This document shows, in pieces, positions 46,791 through 57,756 of a DNA stretch of 64,000 nucleotides; the first letter of the stretch is position 1; every line of letters starts with the position of its first letter. The DNA comes from Anaspis maculata (Eukaryota > Arthropoda > Insecta > Coleoptera > Scraptiidae), in NCBI GenBank assembly GCA_949128115.1, contig OX421962.1, positions 40,571,745-40,635,744 on the forward strand. Reading direction: 5' to 3'. The position numbers and the translations under genes were made by a program. A model generated the notes under the pieces. The model saw only the letters and a list, made by a program, of their open reading frames with translations. It had not been told where the DNA came from and did not search any database.

Positions 46791-48739
46791 AAGCTGTGCT
46801 TTCACAATTTTACAAACATTTTGGACTGCGTCCAGTATACTGTCGAAAGAAAATAAATATCCGGCACGTCGATAACTCCGTGACAAAATTGTGAATAATG
46901 CATAGAGGTCTCGATGGAGGTAAGAAAACCTTGTCTATAATGTTCCCTCTTAAAACTTTTTAACGAATTTACCAAATGAATTTCCTTCGGGGCGAATTTC
47001 GCGTTTCGCAAAATTTCTCAACCACTTAAAATTCAATTCGATGTGATACACACTTTCATCTTTCCACATTATCAATCTTTCTCATTGGCTTTGAAGCATT
47101 ATGCAGCATCATCAAAGGGACGGAACGGGGTGCGCGATGCATCCAGGTCTCTCCTGGCTCCGTAGATGTATCTCCTCATGCCTTACTCTACAGAAAGTTT
47201 CGTGTCGTGGATTTACGTAAAATATGCATAAAATCTGTTGCCGAGTGCGTGTTTGTTCACTTTGCAGGTGGGTAAAACAAGAATGTATTGAATAAATAAA
47301 TCAGTTCCGCGTGTACTGATGGGAGCAAGTGAAGCTATAAATAAAACTTTTGTGTATGTGTGTCTTAGCTTGTGTAGCTTTTCTTGCGTATATTGCACGG
47401 AATTCCAGTTCTCCACAAGGAAAGTCATAGATTTTCTGCTAAATTTAAGAAAGAGAAGGGCAGGTCGCGCTATTCGCTTCCGTTCTACTGTTCTTTCCGT
47501 GGAATGTTCAAAATGGAATTTGTTTGCATTCTGAAAGAATTGTGTCGTCTGCACTGCTGGCGTTATCCTCTCCAACATGTCGTTTCAGTCTGGATTTACT
47601 TGTAATCACATATCCAATATCTTTCCTGGATCCTGATCCCATCACGTGACAACTTTTAAACAGATTATTGAAGCTCGCAGATATTTCCGGGGATGTCACG
47701 AAATATCATATCATAATGCGTTGCAGAGCTACACCTACTCTACTCATACAGTGCAGGTGTTCGTGATTGCTTAATTTGGGGGTTGGCTTTGACAGACCGA
47801 GCTGTAGGCGCTTTCTAGAATCATCTGTAAAACGCCAATTTTCGCCGGCATTTCGCAAACCACACTATTGGGGAGTCCAAATCAATTTATGACACACTGT
47901 ATAAATTCGAGCACAACGCTTATTCAGACGCTTTATATTGGATCCAATTTTAATTAAAACTTGGTCGAAACCTCAATATGTTTTCTTGAAGTTCGTTGTG
48001 TTAGTTCTATCTAGATTAGGAATTGACTCTGGAATTTTCAATGGAAATCAATTCCAGCAGTAGGTATCTATCCATTGAGATATCACAAGAGCGCTAATTA
48101 AATAAAGAGAGAGAATCGCGCGCGCCATTCCAAGCCGGTGATTTTAGCAGGCCCTTCATCATCGGGTTATTGAGAGTTATGTTTTTTCATTTCTAAAATT
48201 ATGCAACTACAGAAACTTGTTGCCAACGTGTGAAAACTAAGTCATGGAAGTTCATGGAAAATGCGCCAAGGATGCAAGAATAATTTGGATTCAGTGGAGC
48301 ATTCCTAAAGAGGTGGGTTATTTGCAGCGAATGGAAATTCAAATTCCTCTCTGTTAAATTTGTTAAAGACGCGAACTCCACAGAAATATGTAAATTTTAT
48401 ATGGATTCTGCCGACAAAATGTTCTTCATTCATGTTTACCCAGAGACAGCCGGCTGGCGGTTCTGTGAATTCTGTGATGATGCATGGTTTTCAAATCGCT
48501 CTATGCGAATTCATCATTGCAAATGCTGTTGATGGATGCATCATTAATATTTATTGTTATTATCACTGAACACCATGAATGAATTAGGTATACTTATGTG
48601 TGGAAGAATTATGGAAAAAAGTATGTTGAGTCTTTATGTTGGTGTTTTACATTGATTGTCGGTTTTTGTATGAATTTCTTTGTCGTGCTGCCAAATTGTG
48701 TGATACATTATTATCTCAAAGACTTGGCAACAGGCGTCG
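46791..48739. other. No gene seen
   Basis: Unique sequence between the LINE and the Transib-like element. The overlapping frames near 47213-47699 occur on both strands with no known motif. The last bases hold the left CGTCG target duplication (48735-48739). Confidence 0.55.
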
Positions 48740-48799
48740 CACAGTGGTCCCGATGACCGAAAAAACGGAACTAATTAATTTTTTTTGCTTAATCGCCTC

Positions 48800-49150
48800 A
48801 TCAGCGGTCCAAATTCATGAGAAAAATATTTAAAAAAATCTTGCCACAAAGGGGTGGTTTTTAGAAGGGGTGATTGAGAAAATAATCAGATTAGAGCTTT
48901 TTTCTTTGCGAAATGGCTTAAAAAAGTGACGAGAATCATAAGAAAAATACTAAAAAAAATCATGTCACGAAGGGTACTTTTAAGGAGGGGTGGTTCAACA
49001 AAAAATACGTTTTGTTTTGTGGAATTGCTCTTTGAAAGCTGACGAGAATCATAGGAGAAATACCAAACCAAATTTTATATGTTTATTCGATTCAATTTTG
49101 AGAGGTGGTCTCTAGAAGGGGTGGTTTAACAGAAAAAAAAAACTGATTTC
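48800..49150 (+). repeat. Subterminal diverged tandem repeats inside Transib-like element
   Basis: Units of ~120 bases recur: CACAAAGGGGTGG.., CACGAAGGGTACTTTT.. and GAGGTGGTCTCTAG.., each followed by AAGGGGTG(A/G)TT and later GACGAGAATCATA(A/G)GA(A/G)AAATAC. About 2.5 units are seen next to the left TIR, with no equivalent near the right TIR. Subterminal repeats often serve as extra transposase-binding sites; that role is an inference here. Confidence 0.65.
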
Positions 49151-49344
49151 AGCTTTTTATTTGCTATTTATTCACAGTCTGTTGAAGATTAGTCTGTCTC
49201 CGTTTCGCCGGTTCCTGTGGCAGCCGATTTGGAAGTCATTGGCCCTGCATCAGCTAGCTCTGTTGTGAATCACTTCAACTGGAATATTTGATATTTTTTT
49301 CTTCGGCAGTTGCCTTCAAGTTGTAATCAGTGGATCTGACGAAA

Positions 49345-50100
49345 TTAGAAGCCTTTGTTATAAATTTGTAGAAGTTGAATTTCTGCGGAGGTTTCTGTAA
49401 CGGTGATGGCGTCTACTGAAGGGTAGCACCTCCTCTTAGATTCCAAAACCTTATTGTATGAAGGTTAAATGTCACAATTTCTCTTTTTTGCTTCTTGTCG
49501 TATAAGAAAATATTGATGCTTCGACAATTTTGCCTCTACCACTAGAGAGACGTCTTCGTCTTCGGTAAACGGGGAAATATTTTTTTGCTGCTGACTTTTG
49601 ATCCATGAAGTTTTAATTTTGTCAGCCCGAGTGGGGGTTGTGAATACAGCTTCCGATATCAGCTTTAAAGCTGCTTCATGGCCCTTTTCCTTGAGACTCT
49701 TCTTCGCAGCAGAAGTTAGTTTTTTCATCTGTTAAATTGGCAACTCGTTTTCGCTTGACCCTTTCAGATATTTCTGAAAAGGATTGTTTTGGACTACCGG
49801 TAGTCCTTCCTCTGGCTGTTCTTGGCTCCGCCAATTTGAAAACAAAGCTTTCATCCAGCCAGGTTTTATTTTGATACAGAAATCTATCAACAACTCTATA
49901 GAACATTTGTCAAGTTTTTGATGAACTTTGGCGCAAAAACGGGAGCAGTCCTTTCTGAGGACCATTAATGTATTTTCGTCTTTCACTTCAAAGTGTTTAA
50001 CCAGGAATTTATATACATGTTCGATTTGAACACTTCTGTCCTGTATTTTTTTTGTCGTAAAATGTCGAAGAGTTCCTTCTTCTCAACATTTTGTTCGGAA
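49345..50100 (-). pseudogene. Transib/RAG1-like transposase fragment (N-terminal core side)
   Basis: Across frameshifts the minus strand reads EHVYKFLVKHFEVKDENTL, FCAKVHQKLDKCS, then SFSEISERVKRKRVANLTDE, KLTSAAKKSLKEKGHEAALK and EAVFTTPTRADKIKTSW. These are followed by VVEAKLSKHQYFLIRQEAKK, an in-frame stop, and PSYNKVLESKRRCYP..ITVTETSAEIQL. The order and the YPSYNKVLEAKKxCYP / ITETSAEV-type motif match what I recall of arthropod Transib-family proteins, upstream of the first catalytic Asp. A splice-acceptor-like AG lies at ~50101. At least three frameshifts and one stop are present, and the DDE part is deleted. Assignment relies on the surrounding TIR/TSD as much as on the protein. Confidence 0.65.
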
Positions 50101-50806
50101 CCTGATAATAATTAGAAAGCAAAATAGGTATCAGAAATCTTCTTAAAATATTGTCGATGATATAAACAGTCACAATCAAGCAAAAAGGTCGATTTTCTAC
50201 AAAGTTATGAGGTGTTTGTTTGTTGTGGGTCAAATCCATATTTAATGCGTTTTTGATGTCACGCCTTTGCAGAAGAATATTTCAAAAAAGTGCAAGTATG
50301 AGCAAGCAAATTATTGATATGTTTCAGAAGAGATTTCAAGCTATCCATTGCACATTTTTTTAAAGCGGGGCTTCACGGGGCTTTTTTTGAAAGTCTAACG
50401 GAACTTAAAACTGTACGCACGTTCATTCTAATAATACCACCGACAATAACTATCAATAACTAAGTGAATAATCGACCGATTCACTTAATCAAATATGAAA
50501 TTGAAACTACATATATTGGTTAATTTTTCACCAAAGTTTCACAAAGATGAGTTGCGAGATGTTCTTTCTGGAGCTAATCGAACTTGGAACAAAAAATACA
50601 CGTATGACGACGAGAAACGTACACGATATAATGGTCGTCTTTGAGAGGATGCAAAGCGCGAATGTTCCGCAATAGCTACCCGCAATTTTGGGAAAAGGTT
50701 GCCTGGCCTTTTGTTTACCCTCTCACAAAATTGGGGGAGCCTACAAAAACTTTTGCAAAATTCGAATTAGTTCCGCTTTTTCCGTCATCGGGACCACTGT
50801 GCGTCG

Positions 50807-51671
50807 GTAGCAGCAACACTCCCAGATTTCAGTTTAGCCAACCTTGTCGACGCCCCAATTTGTATATAAATTCAACGGCACAAGAAAAGTTCTTTTCGTT
50901 CCAACCGCGTTATTTCGTGTAGGTACGCGATAAATGACACCACTCGTGTTGAATTGAAATGCCAAACGCAATTATTATTTAGTAGGTAAGCTGAGTAATT
51001 ATGGCAGATGGTACCTGGAGGGTTTTGTAATTACTATTAACGAACAAATTGTGTCTAGAGCTCCGTCCTAGGTATATAACATTGTAATAAATTTTAATAA
51101 CATCATTTTGTCCTTGTAGCACTTTGAAGTTCCGCTATGTAGTGTCCTTTAGGAATAATAAATCCAAAATTAACGAACCGTATAGTTCTAGGCCCTGCAG
51201 AGCTTTCTTTGTGCTAAACTACAACAATGGTTTCATGCATAGAATAATCTGTCTCACGCACGCTTATTCCACAATAATTGTGTTTTGAATTATATGTATG
51301 TTAAATACCAGTAGATATCTAAATAGGAATAACTATCACTCCTGAGGCAGTAGAAAAAAAGCAAAGTAGTTTATCACCATTTTGTGAGCGAATGAGATTT
51401 TCATTCTACCTGCGTCTTTCTACTTTGTGATACTGAAAGCGGCTCAACAGTAGTAAAGTTTTTTTTCGCCCTGCTTCAACTACATAAAGTACTATAGGTT
51501 ATTAGCAGGTTTTTCAGTAACGATAACAGTCATGACAATAACAACGAAGACATGTTTGGATCAGTGAGGTTTTGTTTCGATGGCTTTCTCGTTCAATCCC
51601 TTCTCCCAGGGCATCACCGCACGATAGTAGATGCCCCAGTACTAAGGAACGCGTGAAAAAGTTCATCTGCG
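50807..51671. other. No gene seen
   Basis: Unique AT-rich sequence. The frame at 50641-50922 overlaps the transposon's right TIR and is not considered a gene. Confidence 0.55.
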
Positions 51672-51744
51672 ACCCAGTGCGGATTTGAACCCGGGACCTT
51701 TGCCTTTGAAAGCGAGGCCGAGCTCACCGTGCTACCGACTGGGT
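51672..51744 (-). tRNA. tRNA-like sequence (pseudogene or SINE head)
   Basis: On the minus strand the 73-base segment opens ACCCAGT and closes ACTGGGT, a perfect 7-bp acceptor stem at canonical tRNA length. GGTAGCACGGTGAGC is A-box-like and CCGGGTTCAAATCC is a good B box and T-loop. The anticodon arm (GCCT..AGGC around CGCTTTCAA) and T stem are imperfect, and no anticodon can be read securely. It is either a decayed tRNA gene or a SINE head; the 3' flank lacks an obvious SINE body. Confidence 0.5.
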
Positions 51745-52591
51745 TAGTAGTAGAGTTTGTGCAACCTGTTTTTGCTGTTTGCCACCACTTTAAGGGCAGT
51801 TTTTCCTATTTTTGAGCAGGACCATTCTTTCTGCAGTCCTTATTTGCCATGTTAATAAAATACGTGATCAGATACATTCCAAATACAAATCGATTGATGT
51901 TTTTGTTGGCAATTCACACAAAGATCTCCAATGCAATCACAACCAGAATTTTCAAATTCTAATTATTTATTTGGGAAGAGGAATAGCAAAGTTGAATAAA
52001 TAGTATAACATTTATTCAATAAGAAGACTTATTATCACATTCGCTTATTTGAGACACTCCCGCCGCTACGCTCGTCGTGTCCAAATCTCGCGTGATACAA
52101 AACAGCGTTTTATTAAACTTCTGTAATACATAATACACTAGGTATTCTCGGTAGAGATCATCTTACTATGATATCCAACGCAGTATCTTCTGTTTATAAA
52201 AAAAGTTATATCGATTTATTTCCAGTGTTTATAGAGCTTTCCAGAATACTCTACAATTGCCAAGATGCCACGCAGCATTTTGCATCTTTCCCATAAACCA
52301 GTCCGTCGCACGTTCTCGCCTTGCCATAAAATGATCTAGAGTCTATATTGCGTATGACCCAGTCTGTTTCACTTCAGGTGGGTCAAGTTTATCAGCAATC
52401 TATTCGAATTTCCATGAAGTATACTTACTTGAATAACAATTTTTGAAAGCCAAATGTTCCAACGTACCAGTACCTAGTTTTCAGATCACTAAGAAATTAT
52501 CGCACCTAAGATATCATTCTTGGTTAATTCGCAGTGTTCACACTTTCGTCACTCTGGATTCAACGATGCCGGCATCCGGAGCCGCTCCTTA
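51745..52591. other. No gene seen
   Basis: Unique AT-rich sequence; a short GC-rich patch CCGCCGCTACGCTCGTCG at 52061-52078 stands out but has no clear partner. Confidence 0.5.
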
Positions 52592-52977
52592 TACGGGATG
52601 TCTCGAAATGTATCGCATGCCAATCTCAGAGCGATATATGGAATCCACCTAAAAACACATAACAAATATTTGAAAAAACTAATGATGTTTATTTTTGAAA
52701 TTATGGCTCAAAGGGTGGTACTTCTCTAAGTTCTATTTTGTCATTCGAAGTGATTTTGGTGAACTGTTTGTGATGGACTGACCATCAACAATTATCAATC
52801 ACTGGGTGTGCACTGAACTTCTATTCGAATACAGGGTGATTCATAAATCTTAAAATTCATCCCTTCTTTCAAAACGCCAGTAAAATTCTGTTATGTGTTC
52901 ATCAGTGGATTTCGCATAGCACTCTGGACTCACTCGGAACGTGATACTTTTGACAGTTTGAGACACCCTTTGTAGAT
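52592..52977. mobile_element. TACARGGTGTCTC-type TIR element, 386 bp
   Basis: The left end TATACGGGATGTCTCGAAAT and right end (inverse of TCTACAAAGGGTGTCTCAAA) match imperfectly. The subterminal part (CAGAGCGATATATGGAATCC then CACATAACA) is mirrored at the right. TIRs extend ~90 bases. An internal TACAGGGTGATTCATAAAT at ~52832 suggests a nested or composite structure. Confidence 0.6.
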
Positions 52978-53548
52978 ACCTACCTCTGCATTCTAGTCTG
53001 TTTCTACTGGATGTGCTGGAAGCGCCCTACTGAAATTTGTTTAATGTTTTCCTTTAACTTTGTCAGTATATTCCAGCATCTGCTGCTACTCTATTCGCGT
53101 AATCTCGAGAAAAAACTGGGTAGTATAAAGAGCGAAAAATAGGTTTAGGTTGGGTAGATGAATTTGATCTTTGTGCAGAATGCTAATAGAGAAGTGAATG
53201 ACTGAGTTGAGCCAACGTAACTATGCATCAAACCACTAGTTTACTATAAATAGCACGGCGAGTTTCGAGTCGACAGGGCAGCTTGGTACATTTACTGAGT
53301 CCGGCTCTACAAGCATTCTGCACCAAGCTAAGATTCCTCAACCAAACCAACATTTTTCGCACTCTAGCTCCGACAGTATCCATCCCGACAAGATCTCGAA
53401 GACGGTTTGTCCGCAGGTGTGACTATTATCCGCCCGTCGTGGTCTCCAGCGAGTTTCGTAGCAATATATACCTATACTTTGGTTTATAAATTTCCTGATT
53501 ATTTTTTATTCTCTCTTCTCAATAATACTAGCTAGTCGGCACTCACGT
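52978..53548. other. No gene seen
   Basis: Unique sequence. The frame at 53283-53489 shows no recognisable features. Confidence 0.5.
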
Positions 53549-54203
53549 AATGGGGCCTTGCACTGCCACTTTTAGACACCGAGGGCGCCACCACCGTTGG
53601 GGGCACATTCGACGATTTTGACGGCGTTGACGTTTCAACGACCGGCGTCCGTCATTTGAAATTATCCCAGTGCTCTTTCTCATATAGGATTGGTAAAATT
53701 TAGAACTCTATTCTTCATGATTTCAAAGGCTTGAGTATTCCTTCTTTAAAATCGATAATCAAAAAAAAGCTGATCAGTATAATGAGATCTCCATATTGTA
53801 ACTCATCCCTGTTATGTTTCCGATCCTGTTCTATACCTAGTATTTCAAAATTGTATTTTGGTTGGGTGATAGAGCAGCCAAAAAGGCTGAACCCTGCTTT
53901 TTTCGCATACCCCTTAATTATTAGTATTAGTTTATAGTTCATTGTATAGGTATTATTTATGTTGATTTGATTATTGTTGGTATGTGTAATAAAAGCATTT
54001 ATTATTATATTTATTATTTCATGCCTTGATTTGAAAACTGGATAACCTCTGTTTCTTGCCTGACGTTTCAAGTCACTGTCAGTTACTGGTCAAACCACTC
54101 AAACTCCCGTGTTTTTCCCGTAGTAAGGGCCGCTTCATCGGAGTAGGCGCCCCATACAGTAGTGGCGACCTCACGTTGAGTTTTTCAATTGCAAGGCCTC
54201 ATT
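53549..54203. mobile_element. TIR element family T4 (copy 1, interrupted)
   Basis: The ends are AATGGGGCCTTGCAC and the inverse of AATGAGGCCTTGCAA. The interior (TTTTAGACACCGAGGG, CGACCGGCGTCCGTCATTT, CTCAAACTCCCG, TACAGTAGTGGCGACCTCAC) matches copy 2 at 58903-59197. A 362-bp segment at 53658-54019 is absent from copy 2 and interrupts this one at CATTT|CATG. Confidence 0.85.
53658..54019 (+). mobile_element. AT-rich insertion in T4 copy 1
   Basis: ATTT flanks both sides of the insert (53654-53657 and 54016-54019). It ends in a TTATTATATTTATTATTT-like tail, which could be a LINE-like 3' tail read on the plus strand. A minus-strand frame (53715-54071) runs through it, reading GYAKKAGFSLFGCS and NRDELQYGD; I do not recognise it, and the tail orientation argues against that frame being the native coding sequence. 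Confidence 0.55.
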
Positions 54204-54783
54204 GATGATGAAAGGCAACCTCTCAAGTTCTACGTATTGTTACGTATTTCGCGTTTCAAACACACCGTTTATCACTGCGTACTAGTAGATGAGAAATAAA
54301 CGTCAACATTACTTTACTTCCGCTTGGGTGTCGTTGATTACTACTCGTTTTCTATCGCTCTGAATTGAATACTACTCCATAGGCCAAGGATCCGTGCTTC
54401 ATATAGCTCCGGCTATTGTTCTGAAATCTTCCACTGATCCTCCAGCAAATTCCACAATGACTCAACATACGATTTCCAGGCGACTCCCGAAAAATCCCAC
54501 ATCTTTTGCGTGCGTTACCATTGTGCTGCGAAGCCGGCACCTCCAACAAATGTACACTTGTGTCCTACTCGGCTGTTGGAGTCTCCACGTGAATATCAAC
54601 GTTCCAAACCTTCGTGTATGTTCTGGAATGAACTAGAGCTTCGCACTTGTACACTGCGATCAAATCTGCGACTAGTAGATTTACAATTTCAGCGGATCCA
54701 CGCAACTCGTCAGTGAAATCATTGCACATTGCAAAATCAAATAAGCTGCAGCTGAAAATCACAAGCGACAACAATATGCAAGA
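54204..54783. other. No gene seen
   Basis: Several short overlapping frames on both strands (54352-54822) with balanced composition; none has a recognisable motif. Confidence 0.45.
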
Positions 54784-54880
54784 GGAGCTTGTGGTGTGGT
54801 GGTCAGCGCGTTCGACTACCACTCCAGAGGTCGATCGCCGGGGACGGATTGTCGCCTCGCAAACAAGCTTCTTTGCCTCA
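54784..54880 (+). mobile_element. SINE head copy, 3'-less
   Basis: GGAGCTTGTGGTGTGGTGGT, CAGCGCGTTCGACTACC and AAACAAGCTTCTTTG match the first ~100 bases of the SINE at 14303. The B box is damaged (GAGGTCGATCGCCGGGG). The characteristic tail is not found downstream, so the copy is truncated or decayed. Confidence 0.7.
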
Positions 54881-57266
54881 GATCACCTGCTTTTGCCCCT
54901 CCATAACTTCAAAATTAAAAGACGTAGAATTTTTTGTACAACTTTCCAGCACTCTACTACACGTCCATATCACGCACCTTCAAGATGTTCCGACACTTTT
55001 GAATCACCTTTATAAAGCAGAAAAGTCCAAGCCTGCATTTTCGCGGTGTACATACACACTTATCTAAAATTTGGCAAATTATTTTCGGGTGGAATGGCAA
55101 TTTGTTACTCCATTACAATCAGAGTTAGCTCAACATGAAAACACTTTTATTCTATTTACTAGAAAGACTATTTATAAAGCTTAACTTGTCGCAAAAGATT
55201 TTTCTAGCCTTTATATGTGCCGTCACAGAACACAAAGCAAAAACCTCCATCAAGCTGGATATTGTTCACTGATGATGCTTATGGTAGTGTCTTGATGTAA
55301 TGAAAAAATTATCGTTCATAAATTCATCATCCCGCATTTTTTTCAGGAAGAGAATAATAATATTTTCTCCTGAATTTACGGCACGTTTATATTTAGGCAT
55401 CACAACATATTTCCATTTATATTGGAAACAGATTTTGCGATGGCGATGATAAAATATGTGTGTCCTTGAATATTGTCCTTGGCACCTAGTGGATTATTGA
55501 TTAATGCAATTTTCCATGAGAGTCAGACTTTGGATATTTTCAGCGTATCCATTTCCATGAAAGCTCAAATGTATGAATTCGCGCGCGAGGATAGGTAGGT
55601 ATGCTATAGGTTTTTATGATGCATCGAGCTTAAAAGCTGTATCTTATGGGCGCGTATATGATAAGATATACATATCTATACAGCGACTAAATTTAGTTTT
55701 TAATCAAGTTCTTTACTCGTCAGCGTTTCACAGCCTCAATGTTGTGTTTTCCACTAAACAACCAAAAGGAATGTCGCTGGATACAAATATTATTTATATT
55801 ATTTTCGGGAAATTCCGCAGAATCTCTTTTATTGAAAAAATATTACACTGAAATATTTGGATTGCCAAGAGAGACATCCGCTATCGTCAAGGACGATAAT
55901 ATTAATTTTGGACGAGCGCCAGATTTATCATTAAATACCTGCTAATTTACTAAACATCGCCATCAAACCTCATATCTCTTTCGCATATTCGATTTTTATA
56001 TTTCGTATCAATATTCCCACAGCAATGAAATCGCGATGTGGAAATGATGTGGAGACAGATACGAGTGCTTGCATTTATCCGTTTATCTCAATACAACAAT
56101 GAGAGAACATGTTTTATTATTATCATACTAAAAAAACAAAAATTCCTTTTGGTAGAAACTCGCGCTAATTTAGAAATAATGTTTTTGCGATTTAACCGCA
56201 GTTTTTAGATATGAATATTACATACAAGGAAATACGAACGAAGCCGGAAGGAATAGTGGATGTCGACTTCTAATGCGGATTAAAGTTGGGGTGAGCGGGT
56301 GATAAACCCCAGGGTGTTTTGTTTCGACCAGTAGTAAAATGTTAATCCTGGTGATCATAATTTAATCTTTAGATTTAGTGCTAGTTAAGCAACCTACCAT
56401 TTATTATGGTTGGTTTTAAAAATTACCAGGTACAATTTACGGCCAGTAATTAAAAGGTTGCTGATGAAAGCGCTGATTGAAATCTTGCACACAAAAAGAA
56501 ACGGGAGGAATAATGAAAACAAACATAAGCTTGAATCAGTGGAACGAAACAATCAGTATTTGTTCAGTAGGTATAGGAACTCGTTATATTGACTAAACGT
56601 ATCCTTATTATTGACAAATGGGATCAAGCGACGAAAGCTATATCCATATTTTATATCCTGGAAATATGATTGCAATTATTGTCATTCTCTTTTGTTCGGT
56701 TGTTGCTCTAGATTTAGTGCAATTCTTCGACGCATATCAATTCGATTTTGCTTACAAATCACGCTATTTTAACGAATCGATTGACTATGCAAATGGTTCA
56801 AATTAGTTGCGCTGGGTGAATACCACGTTGAATTTTGATCAATTCCCTTCTGGTGGTTGTTAATGAATGCTATTGGTTGATAGATTGCTGCGTTTTTGCT
56901 AATTCTGTGTGGATATATAAAATGAAAGGGAATGATTATAGAAAGTGAACAAAAAAAGGATAACAACACCTCGTAATATCGTACTTGATTATGATTTGTT
57001 GAATCTTGGAACATGAAACTTAGGCGGATCATCTTTAGATTATTTTGTCCACAGAAAATTGATCTAAACTAATGCAGTAGGAATAAGCGAGTCTTGAATA
57101 ATAATAATACTAATTGAAACTGTGGTTTAGTTGGACGTGATCTAGCATCCAGTTGGCAAAGAAATGAGCAAGTTTGCGGAATATTATTCTAGAATAATAT
57201 CGATTTTGTCCTGTTATAGCGTGGCATACATTCCCGTAACATTTATATTGTTTGTAATAATTATAC
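54881..57266. other. No gene seen; long unique interval
   Basis: No repeat family and no recognisable protein. Balanced stretches with few homopolymers (for example 55380-55570) could be non-coding regulatory DNA, but this is only an impression. Confidence 0.45.
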
Positions 57267-57484
57267 TATATCCCAGACACTTTCTATTTTCAGTAGAATG
57301 ATTTTTTGGAGCAAAAATAAAGTGACAAGCTGGCGGGCTGTGACAACGGCTGATGGCACCTGCAAAGTTTGGGAGCGAAACTATCAGCGGCCATCGGTCG
57401 TATTCTCCCAGCGCTCCAGCTTGTCACTTTATTTTTGCTCCAAAAAGTCATTCTGCTGAAAATAGAAAGTGTATGGGATATATA
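57267..57484. mobile_element. MITE family M2 (copy 2), 218 bp
   Basis: TATATCCCAGACACTTTCTA opens and the inverse ends TAGAAAGTGTATGGGATATA. Arms of ~65 bases are nearly perfect (AGCAAAAATAAAGTGACAAG mirrored). Central GATGGCACCTGCAAAGTTTG matches copy 1 at 11930-12141. The better arm match implies a younger insertion than copy 1. Confidence 0.9.
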
Positions 57485-57660
57485 CAAAGTGTTCTATCTG
57501 ACTAGCTTCAACACTGGATAGAGGACTCCAAGATGAATTGAGACCAACAAGAAAAAAAATTTTTTGGACATTGGTTACGAAGATACGGGGTATTTTGTTC
57601 AGTCACAATTTTTGAAGTGCAATATTTCTGCAACGGTTCCGTATAATCCATTGGAATTTT
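57485..57660. other. Spacer before the P1 repeat
   Basis: Short unique sequence between the M2 MITE and the P1 coding repeat; nothing recognised. Confidence 0.4.
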
Positions 57661-57756
57661 CATGTTACATTTTCTCACTAATACTTCATGAAAAGTCAAA
57701 GCAAGTAGAAACAAATTCCAGGACCGGATTAAAAAAAAATCATTCAGGTTTTTGTG

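Larger units (their letters stand above)
48740..50801 (-). mobile_element. Transib-like DNA transposon, internally decayed
   Basis: The left TIR begins CACAGTGGTCCCGATGAC and continues CGAAAAAACGGAACTAATT; the inverted right TIR begins identically and continues GGAAAAAGCGGAACTAATT, giving ~37 bases with two or three mismatches. CGTCG is duplicated on both sides (48735-48739 and 50802-50806). A 5-bp GC-rich duplication and a CACxRTGG start are hallmarks of the Transib superfamily, whose transposase is related to RAG1. The interior holds subterminal repeats and a broken transposase-like frame. At 2.06 kb it is shorter than the ~3 kb typical of autonomous elements. Confidence 0.75.

Noticed and set aside
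42360..52090. CTCGTCG-rich patches at ~42380 and ~52065 as a shared repeat
   Set aside because: Word-level similarity only; the flanks could not be aligned.
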